NCBI GenBank assembly: GCA_027574665.1
Contig: CM050652.1
Coordinates: 36,723,631 to 36,787,630 of the forward strand
Reading direction: 5' to 3'
Origin: Rhynochetos jubatus
Taxonomy: Eukaryota; Chordata; Aves; Eurypygiformes; Rhynochetidae
DNA length: 64,000 nucleotides
Shown here: piece by piece, positions 54,301 to 64,000 of the stretch
Numbering within the stretch: the first letter of the stretch is position 1
Layout: the number at the start of each line of letters is the position of its first letter
The notes under the pieces: model-generated
What the model was told of the DNA's origin: nothing
Databases searched by the model: none
What the model saw: the letters and a program-made list of their open reading frames with translations, nothing else
Translations under genes and position numbers: made by a program

Positions 54301-57300
54301 TTTACTGATGCCCCTCTATAGTTAGCAGGGTGGGTCTTAAATCATGCAAAAATGTCTCATGATAGGAGTGCCTAAAGGGATTTGTCTCAGTGTTCTGTAG
54401 TACCAGCTTCACCCTCTACAGCACAGATAGACCTCTTAGAGATGAAACCCAACCCAGCAAGCCATCACCCTGAAAAAGTCAAGGAGCAAAAGGCTATGAA
54501 GCATTTTCCCCAGTGGGTGCCAGTAACTCAAAATTAGGTAAAGTTGCAATGTATTTAAGGAGCCACACATGTAGAGCAGAGGGAGAGACAGGCTGAATTC
54601 AGAAGCAGCAATCCCACCCAGCTACACCCTTAATACTAATATATCATTATCAGGGAGCAAGTCACAGTCTGTAAAGAATTCCCTGGCCAAACTGCATGGC
54701 CCCTGAGCACAGAAAGGCCCTCACCTGGAACACGCAGACAGGCAGCTCCAAACCCTGCTGCTCGGTGCACCAGCTCCTGCCCGCTGCTGGAGGAATCCTG
54801 CTGCAGGTGGCCATGCTCGCTACAGTGGGAACAGCAGAACTGTGCCGATATGCTCTTGGAGCTGCATTAGTTACTTCACTGGCCTTTTAGGATTTTTTGT
54901 TTCCGTCCTAATTCCCACTGGCTAAGAGATCAGACAACGCAGGGTAAATGACTTCCAGCAGGTCAGTAGGTCATACAGAGGTGACTGCTATGCCAGCAGC
55001 TCTCTTCACTGGGTGACTACAGGAAAACACTCCTATGCTGTTAACACATGGGGGTCATTTCTTCCCCAAAAGTCATACTTTGCATGTTTCTTGTAGTTTT
55101 ATGCGTGCAACAATGAACAAGATGCCCATGGTGTTAATTCAGCTCCTTCCTGGCAGAACACAGTGATAATCTTGGAGGTGAAACCTTGTAGATTACTGAG
55201 ATTCTTAACCAGCAAAGCAAAACTATCCTCGTTTTCTCCCTTTACTTCTCTGAAATAGCCCCAGATACCGGTAACAGTAGCTCACATATCACCCGTTCAA
55301 AGCTCTACACACAATTCCTCTAATTAAAGACTGCAAAGATAATGATCAAGCAGACAGGGAAGTAGTCCTACTGTTTACAGCTATTACTGTAGGCTTACTG
55401 CCGTTAGCTATTGACTGTGAGGCATATAAACAGCTTTTTGCACTTCCCTGCCTATTTTTAACCTGCTGGCACCTCTATACTCTGACTGAATGATTCATTC
55501 TTTGAGTTAGGGACCATGCTGGGACCCATTTATATTGTTCTGTGTTGCTCTTACTATACCAGGGGGACTCTGTTCAAGACTAAAGGCTCTATTCAGCGTA
55601 ACAAACCAACAGCAATGTAACCCTACAAAGATTATACACTGGACGTGTACAGATGTACATAAAGTGCTCGGTACTGTGCTGGCAAAATGACCATATGAAA
55701 TCTTTAGATATTTGCTGTATTCAGTTTAATATCCTTTGAAGGATGCCACTGGGGGACATATAAGAGGGAATAATAGAAAAGCCTAAAGATACTTCCTCCA
55801 CAGTCAAGGCCAGGAATTCAATATATCAGGCAACTTATGGCTGTTAAACCATTTGTGTGTCTCTCAATGTGGCTGTGAAAGCTACTGACACAAGGACATT
55901 GTTTACAGATGTGGTAAAGCCTGAGAGCATGCCCTCCTTCAGGTCTTCACAACCCGTCAGAGGATGTTTTCCTTCAACGCACAGCCAGGCGGTAACTACT
56001 GAACCCAGCAAACGTGTCCAAATCCTGTGCAGCATCAAGTGGCCCCAGAAGGCAACCGCGTCCTGTCACATACAAAGGGGAAGCCTCTTCCCACCCCACT
56101 GGGAACAGCTACTGGACAACTCAGTGGCTGCCACTTTGGCCCTCCTACCTGGAGAGGAAATGTGAAGATCCTTCACTGCCCTATCTTGTCTCTCCAACAC
56201 AACAGCTCGTTCTCAGCTCTGTGTCACCACTCATACCTGCTTCTCTTGTGCAAAACCACTATTGCTCTGGGAGCAGGGGAAGTAACGTGGCACCAAATTT
56301 GTAAGCGAGGAATTGCAAACACGGGAATTTTTTAATACTGAGGAGCTTTGAAGCTGTATTATTTATTTTTTTTCCAACAGTAGATGTGGAAGCATTATGA
56401 GGGAAGACACAGAGTTTCTATCTTGCAGTCTCTCATGCTCATTCTTGGTCAGCTTGGTTATGTCTTGCAACAGGATAAACTGTTCTTTTGCCCAGGGAGA
56501 ACTGAATTTAAACCTTTTTAGAGTCTGACCATGCAGCTCCTAAGTAGACTTCAGAACATAAGCAAGTGAAATCTGAGATGTTCCTCAAACGTTCCCCACT
56601 ATGAAGCATTTCCAACTGACGTGAGTCCCAAGACTCCACAAGCAAGCACATTAGAGCTTCAGCTGGCTGCACCTCCAGCTGTCTCAGTGTACGGGAAGAG
56701 TAAGACTGACTGCAGGTCGTGTTCCTTACGCTGCTGCGGACAGCACACATCTCAGACTAGTAGACAATCATATACCTGTACACAGGAGAAGAATGACAAC
56801 ACAACAAGTTGTCAAGAGGATGATTTACAGCTGAGAAAAACAGCCCCAAGACTAGTTTCTCAAAAATTAAAACCACCAGGGTCACAGTTATTTCTTGATC
56901 TGTAATGTCCCATTCACAGAAATTTGCCATTCCTTAACTTTATAATGAAGAATATTTTTCACTAAAAGCAACAGATTTTCATCGATGCTGTCAGTACAGC
57001 ACAAAATACCACAGGTTCTCATACTTGTTGTATCTGAAGCTTAGATTCTGAGTTTTATCTTTAAATGGCAAAAAGCTCAGTATTATCTAAAAACATCATT
57101 TTTGGCACAGTAGCATACCAGTGACAGTTGGTAAATTCTGAGCTACAGCATTTTCGGTTATCCCCACAGCTTGAAGCTGGAGGCTTTCACAGATAAACAT
57201 GTATCCACCGCTGTCTGTAGTTTACAGAAGCTCTGAAGCTGAGAAAGGCTTACACAGAGCCTCAGTACAACTTTTAGGACTATTCCTGCAGCAACTTACT

Positions 57301-57356
57301 TCTAAACTCAGACCTTTCTGTTAATGAGCCTCCATTCCGTAAGAAAGCTGAAATAT

Positions 57357-57470
57357 TTACTGGAGCAGGGACTTGAACCCCGATCTCATGTTCATAGAAG
57401 AGTACTCAAACTCCCAGCTACACAATCATTCAGTCTTGCTTGCTCCCTCTGGTCAATGTTTTAGGTATGT
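57357..57470 (-). mobile_element. Probable relic of a tRNA-derived SINE or similar old repeat
   Basis: On the minus strand, TAGCTGGGAGTTTGAG (57405-57420) resembles a Pol III A box, and GGTTCAAGTCC (57369-57379) is a B box. The latter sits in a complete T arm: CGGGG, a 7-base loop TTCAAGT, and CCCTG, which pair over five bases (one G-U). The acceptor and anticodon stems cannot be folded as a normal tRNA, so I do not call a tRNA gene. The plus-strand wording (GGAGCAGGGACTTGAACCCC, then CATTCAG...GGTCAATG) resembles an old repeat found across archosaurs and turtles as I remember it, but I cannot name the family. Confidence 0.5.
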
Positions 57471-60400
57471 CATACAAAGTAAAACAGATTAAAGCTATTT
57501 CCTCTACAACAAAGTCCAAGCCCTACACAGATCAGGCAGAAGAGGAAATCTGAACTCCAAATCCCCTGTGTGCCCCTGTGACTATCCCAGCCACTATAAA
57601 GTCATCAGGACCACTCTAGAAAAATGCCCCTGATCCCACATAAGCTCATCTCCTCAATTTCAGTTCTTTGTTTCTGGTAAAAATAAACAAACATTTTCTC
57701 TGAACTGTTACAAATTCTGGAAAATTTAAGTTTCAGGTTGATCTACAGCAATAGGAAGGGAAAAAATTATCAGGAAGGGAGTTGAAGCTTGGTTATCACA
57801 CCGCTCCACAGCTTCCAGCTGAGAGGACTTCTTTTAAAGACAGTGGACATACTTTTTCCCTGAACTTGAAGACCAAATAACTCTGAATGAGAACTGACTA
57901 AATAACTATTTATTCAATACCCTGATCAACATAACCAGTAGCAGACACCATCAGTAGATAGGTATCAACACAATTTAACTGAATCTGTAACAGCTGGAAA
58001 TGAATCATAGCAAGAATACTACTACACAGACTTTTTTTTTTTTTTTTAATAACTGAAGCTTACAAAGCTAACTGGAAGTTCTAAAACGTATCAAAATTCT
58101 ACAGTTGAATTATTGAATACACTTGAATCGATAAACCACACTAAAATTGGCTGAAAAGCAGTGAATAGTGGGAATTTTATTTTGGCTGCTGATAGGAGAT
58201 TTGGCACAAATGTTTTTAGCCTGGTGTAACTTTTATCCTTAGTAACTGCTATTGACAACAATAATGAAAAAATACCTCAGAGAATGTATTTTTCCTGGTA
58301 AAGGAGGAGGTTTTTAAAAGATTTGCTTTTAAATAATGTAAAAGTCTAGAGAAAAATTAACATCCTTTAACACTCATAGTTACCACAGTATCACCACAGC
58401 TGTGTCAGAGCATAATGGACTATAAACAGTTTTCAGCAGATGTATAATGTACAGATTTTGAATGTATATGCTTCATGGAACAACGAAATGTCAACACTTT
58501 GCTTTCTCCATATGCTAACGCTTTCAGACTCGCTATGTGAGCTCCAACCATGAAAGAAAGCATTAATTTCTCCTATTGCTGCAGAGGAAAAACAATTTTT
58601 TGAGTTTCTTTTAGACCTATGGCTTCAATCACTTCCAATGAGACTTCATTTTTGAAACACAGTGCTTAGAAATATTTAAAATTTCTTAAGAGCTAGATGT
58701 AAAGCAGTCATTAATGAACTAGGCTTCAAGTAGGACAAATATGAATGCATTAAATCTTAATCCTTTTTTATCAAACTCTGTGCTCAGTGCTCTCCAGTAG
58801 TCTTTATTACGAAAACATAGGGTTTCAAATGCTTCCCTAAGTAACATTTGTTGGTGTGTGTGACACAGAAGAATTATGAGAAGGAAGAGTTAGAATAACT
58901 GCTCTGGTAATTTTCTTTCCAACATTTAGCACACTGTCCTCTGGTTTTCTTAGAAACTTAATTTTAACAGTTATAGAACCCAATGAATAATTGTTGTCTC
59001 TCTGAAGTGAAAATTTATTCAATTTTATTATACTTTATGTAAATTTCATTATCTTTTTTCCTGAATTATATGGTTACTTATTACAGTAGCAGCTCAGTTT
59101 TAATCTAGAAGCAAGAGAAGTAGGGTACTGTAATTACACATAACCGTGAATCCATTTCCTATTGATATTTACAATACCTCAGCAAGCTTGACCATTTGCA
59201 AATGATCTGAATATCCTCCATGTTGCTTGTCCAAAGTTAATTACCTAAGTCTGTGTTTAGGCACCTGAATGGAAATGCTTGGTTTCCTAAAAGGCTAAAT
59301 ACACTGATCTCTCAAAACAATTTTGCTCAGGAAAATTCAGAACTTTCCAAGACCATCAAAACCATGCAGGATCTGCAGAAAACTGAAAACATGTCTCAAA
59401 GGATATTAGCATATGGTGAAATTCACTTCAGTGGATTATCTAATAAAGAAGTAATCCTATTTAAATAATACCCCAACCACAAACCACTTCAAATCTGATA
59501 AATATGTGGTTTTGTTTATACAGCATCAAGCATTTGTTAAGGGATTTAACTTGAATGCCATAAACCAGAATTGTTACTGAATTGTTACATAATTTTAGGA
59601 TTCAAAGTGCGTTTCTCTCTGTTGTCTTAAGCCTCTGTTTATTGTTTCTGGAAATAATAGAGGCATCACATAAGTGAAATATGTGAGGCTTATCCAGAGC
59701 AGCTAGAAACTAAAGAAGCTGGGAAAGTGAAAAAGTTCAGAGAAACTAAGGATGTAAACTACTTTCCTCTACGAGACAGTTTGGGATTTTTCTTTACTTA
59801 TAACTTCTGTAAACACTCTTATTCTAGAGGATGGGCCTTTAAACCTTTCCATTTAAAAAGGAATTCCTAAGTGACACAGACTTCATGGACAGGAAACATT
59901 TCCAGATATTCAAGCTACAGTTTTGTTCTGAACACCCATGGCTCGTTAGGAGTTGTGTCTTGGTCCATAGGAAGGTTTTGCTGTCCTCTCTGCATGTGTG
60001 TTTAGGAACATCACATCACTCTGACGTACTGCCACTTGCTGGCATTGTGGGAGGGAACCGTACATAAGCTTTCCGGGGAAAAAAAAAAAACCTTGGCAAC
60101 TGTTTTCTTTATGAAGTTCTAATAATTAAGACATTCAATTACACTGTTGAACTTCAGTAAATGCTACGTCAGCATCTGTCAAGAATATTGGAGCCAAACT
60201 TGACAGAGGAACACCAATGTCAAGAACATGATGAAAGTTCCACGAAGGTTTCTGGAGAAGAGAGCTGAGCAAAGCAGTGAGACCTGAGCCAAGACAGTGG
60301 CTGAGCGCCAGAAAACCAGATGGCATTAATGCCACACCTCATGGAAAAACCCTTTCATGCATAGATACTTACTTCAAAAATACATCAATGACATTCATGT

Positions 60401-63041
60401 TACTTGTTATTCTCCACCGTTGGTTCAGCTACCTCTTCCAGATGGGATTTTGCTGGGCTGGGAAGAGAGCGACCGCTGCCTAGGGGAAAAGGAGCCAAGC
60501 CATACCGCATGGCTCTCAGATGATGCCCTCAAGCTAAGCCATGGCTCCTGACTGCCACGGCTGCCCGCCACCATGCCGCCCTGGGCAAAAGGCAGTCGGC
60601 TTCCTGGAGGGCAGCATTTCACAGTGTATTGAAAAAAGACAACATGTATGATCTGATACTACATTTGTGGATAAAATGCAACAGAAGAAATAAACACTGG
60701 CCATTCGAGCTGTGCATATCCTGCATCGCACCTCCACTCTACCAGCAGACGTAAACAGCAACTTCTTGTGTGCCAAAACTGTTCCTATGCTTTCCCCTTT
60801 TATGCAGGGAAATCCCCAGCCTTGGCAGAGTCTGACTGCCTGAAATTTGAAAGCTAGAAGTGATGTTTAAAACTGCTGTCAGGTTCTTTAAAAGCTTTTC
60901 TGATTTTTCCAGTGGAGGAAATAAAATTCTATATTCCCCTTCCTATCAGTATGTATGTGGGTAATCATCTATCAGTACCCGTGGGGAAGACACCTTCCAC
61001 CTGAGCAGACCATCACACAAAGCAGATCAGGAACATCTGCCCAGGCTGCTGTCATTGCAGCTGGCAGAGACTGGGGAAGAGTGGATGTCAACTAGGAACT
61101 TCTCCACTGCATGCCAGGGAAAAGAGAAGCTGGTGTTGTGTGTGCTGCAGGAAGGCAAAGAAAGAGGTAATAGCTGAGACAGTGAAACTGTTACCTAAGT
61201 TGCATAACAAGTATGTGAAATACATTAAACTGTTTAGAAAACAGGCATTTAGTTTGCTTCAGGAAAAATAGGAATAAGCAAAGTCACACTACGTTCAAAG
61301 ACAAGAAGTTAGGAATGATAATTTCTTTTACAAGGTTATTTATCCCACCTCCATTCCAGGGCTGCACTAACACTATTTGCAGTAAATTATATCATGTATT
61401 TTTCAGCCTACTTGTGTTATTAAGTGTCTCTAGTGATGATATCTCCATCGCGTTCTTTGGAGATGCCTCCACAGGATGCATCCTATCTCACAGCTGGAAA
61501 ATAGTTCATTCCATCAGTCTACAATTTTGTTTTCTTGCTTTAACTGTCATTCTATTACTCCTAATAACATTCTTCCCCTCTTCAGTAGATCTTATAAAAA
61601 ATATCTCTCATGAAGTGTTCATTCCAGAAAGCACACAGATTAGTGCTTACTGCTTCAGGCTTGGGTCCCACCAGTTCTTACTGGGCATGATTTACCACAA
61701 AGATAGGCTAGATTATGTCAGTGAGCGTGATGTACATGCTGAATACGTACTGGGATCTCTGTTTGGTGAAGAGTGAAATTATGTCTTTCAACTAAAAATT
61801 TTGCACAAGTATAACTCTGGAGTGGACAATGTTAAGAGTAAAGCATGCTTTTGCATGTTAGTAATATGCTATATAAACTTGCATCATTATAATCCTTTTT
61901 AATCCCACTAACAAGGTTTATTTCATTCATCAAACAGTTCTAACACTGCCACTAGGAGCTGCATAAACGTTACACCAGTAGCAGCATATTTATATTGGCG
62001 TGCCAGTGGGATTGCCTCGCTATATTTATAGTCCAAACGACACAGATTAGTCTGAACTGGCACAGCTCAGGCTCAGCGAAAACCTGATCTTTCAGGAGTC
62101 AGGCTGTAAATCTGTCACCTTCCTCATGCCCTAGTGAAATACTCTTATACTATCAGCCCCTACCCTGGAAGAGTTTACCCTATATATCTACAAAGACTGT
62201 GCAGTAACTTAGAGTTTAGTTGTCAGCAAAACTTCACTGTTTTTGGAAGTTGTGACAAGTTTGAACACAGTGCAGAGTAAGAGTCTTTTGAAATAAAGTG
62301 CTGCGTACTTTTAGGAATGGGAACAAAGCATAGGAACAAAAGGGATGTCAAGTTGACAAAACAACATATACACATTTGTTTTACTTAAAGCTCACATAAA
62401 GCCTGGGCCACCTTCTGTGCTCCAGACAGCATCTATGCACCCTGATCTTTACAGCAAGCCTTTTAACCTGTCAAATGCTCTTTATCTGCCAGTGTCTCCT
62501 TCCTGAGTCCTACTAAAACTCAAAGCGTATTTAAGGCAAGCATCTGCAGTATTCTTCAAATTTTGAAAAGTGGTAATTATTAGAACTGTTTGCCCACATC
62601 TTTACCTATGTGCAACTTAGCCATGTCTGGGTCAGCTTTTTGCAATCCTATGGAAAATACAACAATAAAGAAACAGATACAGATGGATGTGTGACATTCA
62701 AGAAAAATTACATTCCCATAACCTTCAAGAAGACAGGCAAGTAATTTTCAGTCTTTCCATGCACTGATCCCCCCAGCTTTTTAAGTAGGACTCTTCCTCC
62801 TTTAGGAATTCACTGCTGCACATTCACAATGTCTTTGGCTCTGAAGCTCCTAGATACAAAGACAGCAGCAACATATTGTCTATCACAACTGCAGGAAGAG
62901 TAAACACAGATTTTGTTTTTTTCAGACCTTGAAATCTGTTTAAACTTTTTGTCCAGTAACTACGGTAAGGGTGAGGTAATTATTAAATCTTTCTCTGTAT
63001 CACCACTGTACTGCCAGCACTTTCAGATCCACCATAGTACT

Positions 63042-63064
63042 CTGTGTGTGTGTGTGCACACGCA
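63042..63064. repeat. TG/CA microsatellite with inverted symmetry
   Basis: A run of TG units followed directly by GCACACGCAC, an alternating purine-pyrimidine stretch in the upstream intron. Such runs can adopt left-handed DNA; nothing more is implied. Confidence 0.8.
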
Positions 63065-64000
63065 CTTAATGCTTATGACAGGTTTATTCAATTCATAAAA
63101 TAATTTCAAAACAGACAGCAGAAAGCAATTAAAAGTAACAGGAAGCCTCACACATTAAAAATAGCTCAGAGCAACCTGGCAGAGTATCAGATAAAGGACT
63201 TTGCAGAAACACAATGTTTAAGGCAGAAGCTCAAACAAACTGTTCAGGCTTGCCACGTTCTGAAGGTCAAAGAATCCCTGGTTTTGGCAGACCAAAAGCA
63301 TGATGAATGCCAGAGTCCAGATCACTCTGTCATGGACAGTCTGTGCCCTGTCCAGGTTTTTATAATGAAGGACTAAGGGAAACTAAGCTGATTTTAGGAT
63401 CCTGAATAGAACACAGGCAATTAATAAGACATGGTATATAAGGCTTCAAACCCAAGCAAGTGCTGTATATTAACATCTCCACGCTATGCAGCCAATGAAA
63501 TTTATCTGTAGTAAGCTCCTGGAAAAAAAAATAAAAACACGTTAAGTCAATCAATCAGGCCACACCATTATTTCATAAAGATGCTACATTCTTCATTAGC
63601 TGAAGTTCTAAAAGGAGAGGGTGGTGCAGAGTACAGTACACAGTGATGAAAACTTGGGAAGAAAGGGAGAAACAGTCAAGAGAAGAAAGGACAGAAAATA
63701 CTAAAACTGAAGTTCGCAAGCAAAAACAGAGCAAAATGCTTTCAACTAGTTGCTGTAGCTTTGAAATCCAGAAGACAACAGTATCTTATTAATCATGTCA
63801 GGAAGCATCCGTATAGCCTGCACCACCCCCCCTATCAACCAGAAGATACAACTGCAGGCACAGCTGGAATTTTATTGACCAAATCAACAAGAAAACACAG
63901 AGGTGAGGATCTATATCAATAACTGGGGCAAGATTTCTCATGGATGACAGCAGAAGTTTGATCTTTAAGGAATTTCAAGAAATAACTGGTATTTAAGAAA

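Larger units (their letters stand above)
51356..64000 (-). other. GRIP1: Intron upstream of GRIP1 exon A (partial)
   Basis: This is intronic by position: exon A begins in mid-codon, so an exon with the start codon must lie above 64000. I found no sequence resembling the known GRIP1 N-termini, no CpG island and no promoter. It holds one relic with tRNA-like boxes near 57360-57470, a T run at 58032-58047 and a TG/CA repeat at 63042-63064. A patch near 60440-60620 is richer in G and C. The longest open frame (153 codons, 61315-61776, plus strand) looks like chance. Otherwise I see nothing assignable. Confidence 0.75.

Noticed and set aside
57361..57430. Possible functional tRNA gene on the minus strand
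   Set aside because: Only the T arm folds; acceptor and anticodon stems do not pair properly, so it is a relic, not a tRNA gene.
61315..61776. 153-codon open frame on the plus strand with a hydrophobic central stretch
   Set aside because: No recognisable domain, no splice or promoter context, hydrophobicity expected from T-rich intron sequence; length is plausible by chance in 64 kb.

Overview
The window is a piece of a vertebrate, almost certainly bird, nuclear genome. It is AT-rich and gene-poor. It carries CR1 LINE 3' ends of the avian type, ending in the ATTCTATGA motif, and bird-type solo LTRs. All recognisable coding sequence is six spliced exons on the minus strand. Together they encode 669 nt (223 codons) of the N-terminal part of GRIP1 (glutamate receptor-interacting protein 1): the linker before PDZ1, all of PDZ1 and essentially all of PDZ2. 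The assignment to GRIP1 rather than GRIP2 rests on the N-terminal linker (DESPYTKSA...KPPDGAL) and on PDZ1/PDZ2 wording recalled from the family. No search was possible.

Layout, in gene order (high to low coordinate). 51356-64000 is the intron upstream of the first visible exon; the start exon and promoter are outside. Exon A (51275-51355) is the linker. A 26.9 kb intron (24423-51274) follows. Exons B (24287-24422) and C (23194-23339) form PDZ1. Exons D (19347-19430), E (18408-18483) and F (16919-17064) form PDZ2. 1-16918 is the intron running toward the PDZ3 exons, which are not in the window. All eleven splice sites that can be checked are GT or AG, and the reading phase is kept across every junction (1, 2, 1, 1, 2, 1). 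Unassigned open frames elsewhere look like chance ORFs.

Repeats: four CR1 fragments (934-1098 minus, 5636-5692 plus, 21441-21824 plus, 25556-25730 minus); two solo LTRs on the minus strand (2225-2816, and 39101-39867 with a perfect 5-bp target duplication CCCCT); one relic with tRNA-like A and B boxes (around 57357-57470); and short simple repeats.

The most informative observation is structural. The PDZ1 and PDZ2 exon sets share a phase-2 intron inside the same Arg codon. Both are followed by an exon of exactly 146 nt, and both are flanked by phase-1 introns, as expected if the two domains came from duplication of an intron-containing unit. I found no CRISPR, operon, RNA gene or other novel system in this window.
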